Origin: Neorhizobium galegae
Lineage (GTDB): Bacteria > Pseudomonadota > Alphaproteobacteria > Rhizobiales > Rhizobiaceae
DNA: 64,000 nt
Direction of reading: 5' to 3'
NCBI RefSeq assembly: GCF_017877055.1
Contig: NZ_JAGIPG010000004.1
Span: 434,001-498,000, forward strand
Positions 7,476 to 15,249 of the stretch are shown in pieces; position 1 is the first letter of the stretch, and each line of letters starts with the position of its first letter. Below the pieces are notes generated by a model. The model saw nothing but the letters and a program-made list of their open reading frames with translations, had not been told where the DNA came from and did no database searches. The translations under genes and the position numbers were made by a program.

Positions 7476-9749
7476 ATGACGTGCTGCGCCTCGAGCACTG
7501 CTGCGATAGGCATCGGGCATTCTGACGGATGCTCGCCGGAGGAAGTCGCGTTCTCGAGCAAAGAGCTGAGGAACGGAGTTCGGCAGACCACCCTGTCCGT
7601 CCCTGAAATGCACTGCGCGTCCTGCATCCGGGCGATCGAAACTGCCCTGGCGGCTGTTGACGGCGTTGAGGCCGCCCGGGCCAACCTCTCGCTGCGGACG
7701 GTCGTCGTGAACTGGAAAGGAGATCGCGGGGCCCCCCCCGATCTCACGGGCGCGTTGTCAGCTGTCGGCTACTCGTCCCATCTGCCGACGAACGATATGG
7801 GGGAGGAGGATCGCGTTCATTCGCACCTGTTGCGCGCCCTTGCCGTCGCAGGGTTCTGCTCAATGAACATCATGCTGCTTTCGGTTTCAGTCTGGGCCGG
7901 TGCAGACGCAGGAACGCGGCAGGCCTTTCACCTGCTGTCCGCGGCTTTGGCTCTTCCCGCCGTCCTATATTCCGGGAGCGCCTTCTACGCCTCGGCGTGG
8001 CGCGCGCTGGTCCACGGCCGGATGAACATGGATGTGCCGATCAGCGCGGGCGTGCTCCTGTCGTTCGGGCTAAGCCTCTACGACGCCATTGGCAATGCGG
8101 CGCAAGCGTATTTTGAAGCAAGTACATCGCTGTTGTTCGTACTTCTCGGGGGGCGTCTGCTGGATCATATGATGAGGCGCAGGGCGAAGTCGGCGGTAGC
8201 AGGACTGGCGCGCCTCATGCCTCAAGGTGCAAACGTCGTGGCGGCCGATGGGTCGGTCCGTTACGTCCCATTGAACGAGGTTCACCCCGCATCGCGGGTG
8301 CTGGTGGCAGTCGGCAGCAGGGTCCCCACCGATGGCGTCGTTGTCGAGGGCCGTTCAGAACTGGATAGCTCGCTCGTCACCGGAGAAAGCGCCTGGCAGG
8401 CGATCGATCTCGGAAGCCAGGTTCGGGCGGGCGCGATCAACCAGGGTGCACCCTTCGTGTTGACCGCCTCCGTCGCTCCTGCGGATTCGCTTCTCTCGGA
8501 AATGACGAGAATGCTCGCAGCCGCAGAAAACAGTCGTTCGAGCTACCGACGCCTGGCGGACCGCGCAGCGGCTCTTTATGCCCCGGTTGTTCATTCCATG
8601 TCTCTGCTTGCCCTGATCGGCTGGTTCTACGGTACCGGCGATATCCATCGAGCGCTGACCATCGCAATCACGGTTCTCGTCATCACCTGTCCATGCGCCT
8701 TGGGGATCGCCGTGCCGATGGTCCAGGTGGTCCTCGCGCGACGCCTGTTTGACCGGGGAGTAATGGCGACCGACGGTTCCGCGTTCGAGCGCCTTGCCGG
8801 AGTCGACACCGTCGTGTTCGATAAGACAGGCACACTCACGACCGGTCAACCCAGCCTTCTCAATCTCGATGAAATATCGGAGAAACACCTTGCCATTGCC
8901 GGGTCGATGGCGCGTCTGTCAAATCATCCGATCTCCTGGGCACTGTCGGCAGCTCACTCGAATTCGGGCCAAAAGCTGATCACCTTCGACGAGACGCGAG
9001 AGTTTGCTGGCTACGGCCTCGAGGCCACGATCGGCGCGGATATCTATCGACTTGGCAGGGTTGAGTGGGCGGCAAGCGCGGGCTTTACGTCAGGGGCAGC
9101 GGAGCTATCCGCCGTCAGCCTGTCGCGGAACGGACAGACAATGGCGATGTTCACGTTCGGGGAAACACTGCGTCCCGGCGCAGCCGAGCTGGTCAAATCC
9201 CTTCAAGCGGGGGGGATCGATGTTCGGATACTGTCGGGAGACTCCAAGCCCGCCGTCGCGCGGATCGCCCGCTTCCTGAACATCGAAGGATTTTCCGCCG
9301 GTCTACTGCCAGGCGATAAGGTGACGGCAATCGCCGACTTGCAGGTTCGCGGGCATAAGGTCTTGATGGTCGGAGACGGGATAAACGACGCCGCCGCGTT
9401 ACGGGCTGCGCATGTGTCGATGGCACCGTCAACGGCAAGCGACATCGGACGTAGCGCCGCCGACTTCGTGTTTCTGGGCGACAGCTTGTCGGTGGTCGAA
9501 GAGAGCCTCGAAGCGGTAAAAAAGGCGATGCGACTGGTCAGGCAGAACTTCGCGCTGGCGGTTATCTACAATACCGTCAGCCTGCCGCTTGCGCTTTCCG
9601 GGTTCGTAACACCTCTCATCGCGACCGTGGCTATGTCATCATCGTCCATTCTGGTGGTAGCAAACGCGCTCAGGCTATCTGGTGGCGAGAAACAGATGGA
9701 GGAGGTGCGAATGCCTCGGCCTCACCAAGCGGTGGAGGCGGGCGCATGA
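7476..9749 (+). CDS. ccoI: Copper-exporting P-type ATPase for cbb3 oxidase assembly
   Basis: A 757-residue P1B-type ATPase (FixI/CcoI). The N-terminal heavy-metal domain has MHCASCIR at residue 45; a preceding Cys-rich stretch (MTCCASS) may add a second site. The ion-path motif TCPCALG lies near residue 405, the phosphorylated DKTGT at 449 and GDGINDAAAL at about 632. It moves copper across the membrane for the CuB centre of CcoN. The gene overlaps ccoS by 4 bases (ATGA). Confidence 0.96.
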   Translation: MTCCASSTAAIGIGHSDGCSPEEVAFSSKELRNGVRQTTLSVPEMHCASCIRAIETALAAVDGVEAARANLSLRTVVVNWKGDRGAPPDLTGALSAVGYSSHLPTNDMGEEDRVHSHLLRALAVAGFCSMNIMLLSVSVWAGADAGTRQAFHLLSAALALPAVLYSGSAFYASAWRALVHGRMNMDVPISAGVLLSFGLSLYDAIGNAAQAYFEASTSLLFVLLGGRLLDHMMRRRAKSAVAGLARLMPQGANVVAADGSVRYVPLNEVHPASRVLVAVGSRVPTDGVVVEGRSELDSSLVTGESAWQAIDLGSQVRAGAINQGAPFVLTASVAPADSLLSEMTRMLAAAENSRSSYRRLADRAAALYAPVVHSMSLLALIGWFYGTGDIHRALTIAITVLVITCPCALGIAVPMVQVVLARRLFDRGVMATDGSAFERLAGVDTVVFDKTGTLTTGQPSLLNLDEISEKHLAIAGSMARLSNHPISWALSAAHSNSGQKLITFDETREFAGYGLEATIGADIYRLGRVEWAASAGFTSGAAELSAVSLSRNGQTMAMFTFGETLRPGAAELVKSLQAGGIDVRILSGDSKPAVARIARFLNIEGFSAGLLPGDKVTAIADLQVRGHKVLMVGDGINDAAALRAAHVSMAPSTASDIGRSAADFVFLGDSLSVVEESLEAVKKAMRLVRQNFALAVIYNTVSLPLALSGFVTPLIATVAMSSSSILVVANALRLSGGEKQMEEVRMPRPHQAVEAGA

Positions 9750-9898
9750 CAGCTCTGAGCGTATTGGTCCCCTTGACCGTCGCGATGGGAGCGGCGGGCC
9801 TGCTGGCCTTTCTGTGGTCAATGCGGTCGAAGCAATACGAAGACCTCGATGGCGCGGCCGAAAGAATACTGTTGGAGGACGATGACGCGACCGGTTGA
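9746..9898 (+). CDS. ccoS: cbb3 oxidase maturation protein CcoS
   Basis: A 50-residue protein with one transmembrane helix (VLVPLTVAMGAAGLLAFLW) followed by the family signature MRSKQYEDLDGAAERIL and an acidic tail. CcoS/FixS is needed to insert cofactors into CcoN. The start codon overlaps the ccoI stop. It closes the cco operon. Confidence 0.92.
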   Translation: MTALSVLVPLTVAMGAAGLLAFLWSMRSKQYEDLDGAAERILLEDDDATG

Positions 9899-9954
9899 CT
9901 GCGGCAACCCGAGCGGGGTCTATTGCGTTCCAGGACTGAGACAAAGGAGCGAGC

Positions 9955-10266
9955 ATGGCTACTGAAACAGGACAGGACACGCCTGCGGAACAACCATCCA
10001 GGACCAGGTTACATCGCATTCTGATCGTTGATCCGGCCGATGCGGTAACCGGGCTGAGTATCGTCTTCGGAGTGATAGGCGCGCTGGTGGGCGCAATCGC
10101 CGCCGTGGTGGTGACGCCTGACGTCAGCCTCGCTGTGCTGGGCTATTGCGTACTTGCCGCCTTGGCAGGCGGTTCGGCAGGTATCGTCACCGGGGGAATG
10201 GTCGGTGCGATTCTCGCCGTTACGAAAGGAGTTACTCCGCCGCGGGACACTGGCAAACGACCATAG
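9955..10266 (+). CDS. Small hydrophobic protein of unknown function
   Basis: A 103-residue protein with two or three hydrophobic stretches rich in Gly and Ala (GLSIVFGVIGALVGAIAAVVV and LGYCVLAALAGGSAGIVTGG). A ribosome site AAAGGAGCGAG precedes the ATG. It lies 56 bases after ccoS, on the same strand, and might be the last gene of that transcript. I do not recognise the family; the Gly-rich helices resemble small membrane channel or glycine-zipper proteins, which is only an impression. Confidence 0.6.
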   Translation: MATETGQDTPAEQPSRTRLHRILIVDPADAVTGLSIVFGVIGALVGAIAAVVVTPDVSLAVLGYCVLAALAGGSAGIVTGGMVGAILAVTKGVTPPRDTGKRP

Positions 10267-10350
10267 AATTGCAGGTTGTTCAACAGCCGTGTAATGACTC
10301 ACCGAAAGTCTGCGGATCGGAACCTGCGTCGAAAGACCTTACGATCGCCG

Positions 10351-10575
10351 AACGCTGGTGACTTGGATCAGCCACCCGGATATGCAGAACCTGACCGTCG
10401 CCTCGCTGGAGGCGGACACGCGAGGGTGCGAGATCGTCTATGGGGTCTCGGCAAACGACTGGGGCATTTGGGACAACCGCCGCACCCTTGGGCTGGGGTA
10501 TCTTCCGCCCGACAATTCGGAACGTTATGCCGAGGAGATTCTCGCTCAGGCCGATATAGCGAGGCTTTCGGCAGG
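10351..10575 (+). pseudogene. C-terminal remnant of an NAD-dependent epimerase/uronate dehydrogenase-like protein
   Basis: The frame reads TWISHPDMQNLTVASLEA, CEIVYGVSANDWGIWDN and LGLGYLPPDNSERYAEEIL. The motif YGVSxNxxxWWDN with GYxPxDxSE is the C-terminal part of the short extended dehydrogenases related to uronate dehydrogenase. The N-terminal Rossmann part is missing, and the sense reading dissolves after about 10575, where an unrelated relic on the other strand begins. It is dead DNA left by a rearrangement. Confidence 0.6.
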
Positions 10576-11075
10576 GCAAAGCGAAGGATTGCGGTCATCG
10601 CCTGCACGTCAGCACCCTAGTCGCGTCGCGAAACCAGCGACAGGTTCCATGTCTTGGGCGTCGCCCTTTGATGGTTCAGCTCAAACTTGAGGCCCAGCAC
10701 TTTCGCAACGCTGTGCCCCCAGCGGGCGAAATTCTGCGGGGACTGGCGGTCTATCGTATCGAAGGGTGTAAGCTTCCACTAGCCTCTTTGAACCGCGACC
10801 TGTGCGATCTCTGCCGCAAACCCACAGAATGCCGGGAAGCTGCGATCGCCAAAACCAACCACGGCAAGCGGAAGACCGGGTATTACCGGACAGCGCTCGA
10901 AGTCGTCGAGGAAGCCGCCTGCGGAGGCCGGTGCCGCGCCATTGCCATAGGTGGCCGCAAGTACGATGATCCGCTGCGCCTTCGGCCCGCGGGCCGGATT
11001 AGAGCCCGTCGTCGGCGCGACATGCACCCGAAGTCCCTGCTCCGAAAGAACAGACTGAAGAGTGGCGGCAAACCC
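10560..11075 (-). pseudogene. Remnant of a PepSY/flavodoxin-type sulfite reductase flavoprotein
   Basis: Read on the minus strand, the sequence gives FAATLQSVLSEQGLRVHVAP, IIVLAATYGNGAAPASAGGF, VGFGDRSFPAFCGFAAEIA, then a stop, TIDRQSPQNFARWG and TPKTWNLSLVSRRD, a second stop, and MTAILRFALPKASLY. This matches, segment by segment, the intact flavoprotein encoded at 59376-61574 (for example LAATYGDGTAPASAGGF and GFGDRSFPAFCGFAAEIA). It covers only the flavodoxin domain and the start of the FAD domain, with two in-frame stops and both ends lost. Confidence 0.88.
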
Positions 11076-11082
11076 GCGCGTC

Positions 11083-11184
11083 GTCTAGGATCTCGACCGG
11101 CCCCGGCACAGGCACAGGGACACATTCGATCGCGAGCGGCTTGCCGACCTCATGCACGACGGCGGCCTTCATTGTCTTGACCAT
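11083..11184 (-). pseudogene. N-terminal stub of a zinc alcohol dehydrogenase
   Basis: An ATG on the minus strand at 11184 starts MVKTMKAAVVHEVGKPL and continues to VPVPGPVEIL, the standard N-terminus of AdhA/AdhP-type zinc-dependent alcohol dehydrogenases. After about 34 codons the reading passes into flavoprotein relic sequence. The junction near 11080 is therefore a deletion fusion of two unrelated genes. Confidence 0.75.
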
Positions 11185-11310
11185 CGGTTGACTCCATAGA
11201 CGTTTTACGAGGCCACTGTCCCCGGGCGACCTTGGACGCATTGATCACCGTCAATGGCGGCCCGGGCCGTTTATCAGATGATCGACGGAGTAAAACCGGG
11301 AGGCATCGGA

Positions 11311-11793
11311 ATGTCAGACATCTATAAGGTGGGAACGCTCCGCCAAGGCCAAATTGCCCGCGGATACGCAATCGTTAGGCATCTTTTTCCTTCAGTGTCC
11401 TTCGACGAATGGAAGTTGGCAACAGGGACAGTGATTCAGCGGCGGAGCTGGCTTGCCGTGACCGATCCTGCGGGAACCATCCGAGGCCTCTGCTATATAT
11501 TCGTCAACCATCAGCGACAATCGCGCGAACTAGAGGTCCCGATTTTCGCGTCGGTTAGTTTGTTCGACGAACTCGGAGTGGCTCGCGAGCTTTTTGATGT
11601 GGCGAAGGAACGGGCGCGAGCGTTCGGCTACGATAAGCTGCACTTTTGGCCGGCTGGACCGCTAGGTTGGTCTATCGTCGCTGAGCCGGAGCAGGCATCG
11701 GTCCCATCCGAAGGCCTTCTCTATGATCTTAACACAGATCAGGCCCCGGAAATTCAACAGCAGCGGCGCGATATCCCCGACGCCGCCCACTGA
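11311..11793 (+). CDS. Hypothetical protein, possibly acetyltransferase-like
   Basis: A 160-residue soluble protein. I chose the ATG at 11311 because CGGGAGGC lies 7 bases upstream; an upstream in-frame ATG at 11254 lacks one. Segments such as RGYAIVRHLFPSVSFDEW, SWLAVTDPAGTIRGLCYIFV and RELFDVAKERARAFGYDKLHFW suggest a small alpha/beta fold like GNAT acetyltransferases, but no acetyl-CoA loop is clear. The last residues overlap a response-regulator relic on the other strand, so the natural C-terminus may have been altered. It precedes the Crp/Fnr gene. Confidence 0.6.
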   Translation: MSDIYKVGTLRQGQIARGYAIVRHLFPSVSFDEWKLATGTVIQRRSWLAVTDPAGTIRGLCYIFVNHQRQSRELEVPIFASVSLFDELGVARELFDVAKERARAFGYDKLHFWPAGPLGWSIVAEPEQASVPSEGLLYDLNTDQAPEIQQQRRDIPDAAH

Positions 11794-11943
11794 CTTGACA
11801 GGTTGAGGGCGCCTGCTCCCGGCCTCGATCTTGCGGCGCAACCGCGTGACCTGCGCGTCGAATGTCCGGTTGAAGGCCGCAAGATGGCGAGCGCGGCTCT
11901 GTTCCATCAGGAAATGGCGCGTCAGCACCCGCTCACACGGAAA
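11764..11943 (-). pseudogene. C-terminal remnant of an OmpR-family response regulator
   Basis: The minus strand reads RVLTRHFLMEQSRARHLAAF, RTFDAQVTRLRRKIEAGSR and PVKSVGGVGDIAP. This is the recognition-helix region and C-terminal hairpin of the winged-helix domain (usual form DxQVxRLRRKIE...VRGVGY). The receiver domain is absent, and the conserved RGVGY is eroded to GGVGD. It overlaps the 3' end of the gene at 11311-11793. Confidence 0.7.
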
Positions 11944-12124
11944 TACGGACGGGCACATGGCGCATCCTCGCATCGTCGTACACCAGAAGAATTTCGGGCT
12001 CCGAAGCTACCGCATTGTCGGGCCGAAGTTACAACCTGTTACAATTGGACACTCGTTGGTACCAAAGCAGCATCCTCGCGTTACGCAGCAAAGGTCTACT
12101 ACTCTGCAACGGACGGAGGCTACC

Positions 12125-12880
12125 ATGTATATTGCAAGCGAACATACTGCTCATTTCACCCGCAAACACGCACCCTCAGATGGGGCAAATTGCCTGCGCG
12201 ACCTTTTCAGTAAACAGCCCGTTGAGCATCGCAGCGGAAACAGATCGCTGTTCTTAGAGGGTGACGAGGCTGCGCATGTGTTTCAGGTTGTTGAAGGGAC
12301 GCTGAGGATCTTCAAGATCATATCCGACGGTCGTCGCGTCATCACCGGCTTCCTCTATGCCGGCGACATCGTTGGGATATCGCTGGGAAAGCGTTATCTC
12401 TACAGCGCCGATGCGGTCTCATCGACGACAGTCCGGAGGCTGACCCGAAACCAGTTCGACTCGGGAATCGACGAAAGTCCGCGGCTGCGCACGGAAGTCT
12501 CCGCCCTTGTGTCTGACGAAATGGCGGCGGCGCAGGACCAGATGGTGCTCTTGTCTTGCAAAAGCGCGGAAGAAAGGATGTGTTCGTTCCTCCTGAAGCT
12601 CCTGAAGAAGAGCGAATTGCTCGGTGAACGGCGTCTAAGTATCGAGCTCCCTATGAGCCGGCAGGACATCGCCGACTACCTCGGCCTGACCATCGAGACG
12701 GTATCCCGCACGATCACCAAATTGATCAACAAACGGGTTTTACGGATCGAGAATGCGGTCGCACGCCACTCCATCAGCGTGGAAAGACCGGTTTTGCTTG
12801 CGCAACTTGCTGGTGATGATGATGATTGCTCGGACATGCGGCATGATTTGGTTGTCCAGGGGAGCCAGCGCCGCCACTAG
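12125..12880 (+). CDS. Crp/Fnr-family transcriptional regulator (FixK/FnrN group)
   Basis: A 251-residue regulator: an N-terminal cyclic-nucleotide-like beta-barrel (FLEGDEAAHVFQVVEGTLRI, ISDGRRVITGFLYAGDIVGI) and a C-terminal helix-turn-helix (MSRQDIADYLGLTIETVSRT, residues about 177-200). ETVSR is the recognition motif for TTGAT-type sites. The N-terminus has one Cys (NCLRDLF) but not the four-Cys [4Fe-4S] cluster of true Fnr, so I read it as a FixK-like protein, with oxygen sensing done by FixL next door. ACGGAGG lies 6 bases before the ATG. It ends 21 bases before fixL, so the two are probably co-transcribed. Likely targets are the boxes at 19044, 57150 and 57284. Confidence 0.9.
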   Translation: MYIASEHTAHFTRKHAPSDGANCLRDLFSKQPVEHRSGNRSLFLEGDEAAHVFQVVEGTLRIFKIISDGRRVITGFLYAGDIVGISLGKRYLYSADAVSSTTVRRLTRNQFDSGIDESPRLRTEVSALVSDEMAAAQDQMVLLSCKSAEERMCSFLLKLLKKSELLGERRLSIELPMSRQDIADYLGLTIETVSRTITKLINKRVLRIENAVARHSISVERPVLLAQLAGDDDDCSDMRHDLVVQGSQRRH

Positions 12881-12901
12881 GAACCCCCGTCAGGAGCGGC
12901 G

Positions 12902-14824
12902 ATGTCGGATAAGAGCATCAGGGACGGCGGAATCGCGGAGCAGCTAGAGATCATTACATCCTTGCTGGCTCAGGCCAATATCGTCGCCCATGGCATGGAC
13001 GGCATTATCCGTGGTTGGACCATGGGCTGCGAGCAACTCTATGGTTGGAGCCGGGACGAAGCGCTTGGAATGGTGGTCCATGAGCTCCTTCAGACACAGT
13101 TTCCGCGGCCCGTGCAGGAGGTCCGGCGGCTGGTCCAGGAGGAGAAGTCTTGGAGCGGCGAGGTTACCCATCGTCACAAGGACGGCCGGCTGCTTTCGGT
13201 ATCGACGCGGTGGGCTCTCGTTCAGACGCTGCCAGGAGAAGACCCAATTGTCATCCAAACGAGCAATGACGTTACGGATCTGAAAATTATGCAAGTCGAT
13301 CTTGCCGAACGGGAAGCACACCTGATGTCCATCCTTGAGACGGTCCCTGACGCTATGGTCGTCATCGATGAAAAGGGGACGATTTCATCGTTCAGCGCGG
13401 CGGCTGAGCGTCTGTTTGGATACACGTCTGCAGAAGTTTGCGGCCGCAACGTCAAGATACTGATGCCGAACCCCGACCGGGACGCCCATGACGGTTACCT
13501 CTCTCGTTACCTAACGACCGGCGAACGACGCATCATCGGATACGGCCGCGTCGTAACAGGGCTGCGCAAAGACGGATCGCTGTTCCCGATGGAATTATCG
13601 GTCGGAGAGGCCGTCGCCAAGGGTAGACGAATCTTCACAGGCTTCGTCCGAGATCTCACCAGCCGACACAAGATCGAAGAAGAATTGCGCCAGTCGCAAA
13701 AGATGGAGGCGATCGGCCAGTTGACCGGTGGGTTGGCACATGATTTCAACAACCTGCTGACCGTCATCAGTGGTAATCTTGAGATGATGGAAAGCAAGCT
13801 CTCGGACGAGCGGCTCCGCCCAATGTTGCTCGAGGCGCAGGATGCAGCGGAGGATGGTGCCAAACTAACGGGCCAGCTACTTGCGTTCGGTCGGCGCCAA
13901 CCGCTCAATCCAAAACTCGTCGACATCGGACAACTAGTCAACGGATTTTCGGACTTGATGCGTCGGACGCTCGGGGAAACTGTCGAGCTTCGAACGATCG
14001 TATCCGGCGGTTCCAACCAGGCTCTTGTGGACAGCTCACAGCTTCAGAACGCATTGCTGAACCTGGTCATCAATGCTCGAGATGCCATGCCGAAAGGCGG
14101 AAGGCTAACTATCGAAATCTCTCGGGTCAAGCTCGACGCGGATTATGCTCAAATGTACCCCCATATCAGGACCGGCGAGTACGTTCTGGTATCAGTTACC
14201 GATACCGGGTCAGGGATGACGGCGGAGGTAAAGGAGAAGGCGTTCGATCCTTTCTTCACCACAAAGGGCGTGGGTTCCGGGACCGGCCTTGGCCTAAGCA
14301 TGGTATATGGTTTCGCCAAACAGTCAGGTGGCAATATTCAACTTTACAGCGAGCCGGGGCAGGGGACCAGCATCAGGATCTTCCTGCCAGCTGCGCAGCG
14401 AGAAGTTGGTTTGACAGCTGGTGGTGGAACTGCAGCCGCTCTGACGGCCATCCCCCATGGCACAGAGAAGATCCTCGTCGTTGAAGATGATCCTAGGGTT
14501 CGGCGGGTGGCCGTTTCGCGACTTAGCGACCTCGGCTATCAAGTGATAGAGGCGAGCAACGGAATGGAGGCACTGGACCAACTCGATCATAACGGTGATA
14601 TCGCGCTGCTCTTTACCGACGTTGTCATGCCAGGAGGTATGACGGGGGATGAGCTTGCGGAGCGCGTACGGTTATCGCGTCCGGCCATCAAAATCCTCTT
14701 CACGTCCGGCTACGCCGAGCCTGCTATTGCTGGGCGCGAACTGGCTCATTCCGGAAGCTGGCTGAAGAAGCCATACACCTCGCGGGATTTGGCAAATCGA
14801 CTTCGTGAACTTCTCGATAGTTGA
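12902..14824 (+). CDS. fixL: Hybrid oxygen-sensing histidine kinase FixL with receiver domain
   Basis: A 640-residue soluble sensor. Order: PAS (about 15-130), haem PAS (about 140-260), HisKA with [11 protein letters not shown] (His near 278), HATPase ([27 protein letters not shown]) and a C-terminal receiver ([12 protein letters not shown], phospho-acceptor Asp near 573 in FTDVVMP). The second PAS keeps FixL haem-pocket residues: the proximal His near 196 in [11 protein letters not shown] and the Arg in IIGYGR. It should therefore be an oxygen-regulated kinase of the hybrid FixL type known from Rhizobium etli and R. leguminosarum. No fixJ or FxkR gene is in the window. Confidence 0.93.
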   Translation: MSDKSIRDGGIAEQLEIITSLLAQANIVAHGMDGIIRGWTMGCEQLYGWSRDEALGMVVHELLQTQFPRPVQEVRRLVQEEKSWSGEVTHRHKDGRLLSVSTRWALVQTLPGEDPIVIQTSNDVTDLKIMQVDLAEREAHLMSILETVPDAMVVIDEKGTISSFSAAAERLFGYTSAEVCGRNVKILMPNPDRDAHDGYLSRYLTTGERRIIGYGRVVTGLRKDGSLFPMELSVGEAVAKGRRIFTGFVRDLTSRHKIEEELRQSQKMEAIGQLTGGLAHDFNNLLTVISGNLEMMESKLSDERLRPMLLEAQDAAEDGAKLTGQLLAFGRRQPLNPKLVDIGQLVNGFSDLMRRTLGETVELRTIVSGGSNQALVDSSQLQNALLNLVINARDAMPKGGRLTIEISRVKLDADYAQMYPHIRTGEYVLVSVTDTGSGMTAEVKEKAFDPFFTTKGVGSGTGLGLSMVYGFAKQSGGNIQLYSEPGQGTSIRIFLPAAQREVGLTAGGGTAAALTAIPHGTEKILVVEDDPRVRRVAVSRLSDLGYQVIEASNGMEALDQLDHNGDIALLFTDVVMPGGMTGDELAERVRLSRPAIKILFTSGYAEPAIAGRELAHSGSWLKKPYTSRDLANRLRELLDS

Positions 14825-15010
14825 TCCTCCGCTCGTTCGTCATATGGGCCTGAAAGACGTTTGCCTTTGGCTGAATCGCCATCACGAACGCTTTTGGGCG
14901 TGACCTGCGCGATTGGTGAGGCAGCCAAGCAACACCTAAAAGCGATAATTTTTAAGGTGAAGATGCGTGATACAACGGTGGCGTCACTGCTATAGATTGA
15001 GGCAGGGCGG

Positions 15011-15229
15011 ATGACCGCGAGGGGTAGTCAAATGTTGGGGTGGTTTCGACGCCGCTGGATCCGTCGTGACGAACACGAACGGATGAAAGCATCCTATGAG
15101 ACCCGGATCTCGTTACTCGAAGCAGCCTTGGCGAAGCATGCGGGCTTCGTCTTGATGGATGAGCTTCCACCCAACCTTAGCTTGGAACTCCTGAGGCGTC
15201 TGAGTGCTAATGCACGACAATCGCACTAG
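15011..15229 (+). CDS. Small protein of unknown function upstream of napA
   Basis: A 72-residue protein, basic at the start ([20 protein letters not shown]) with a leucine-rich C-terminal half ([19 protein letters not shown]). I do not recognise it and it is not NapE, NapF or NapD. It occupies the place where those genes or the 5' end of napA would normally be, and its stop codon lies about 20 bases before recognisable napA sequence. It may be a piece of the DNA that replaced the nap 5' region. Confidence 0.45.
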   Translation: MTARGSQMLGWFRRRWIRRDEHERMKASYETRISLLEAALAKHAGFVLMDELPPNLSLELLRRLSANARQSH

Positions 15230-15249
15230 GGAGCTCCTGCGATCCGTCG

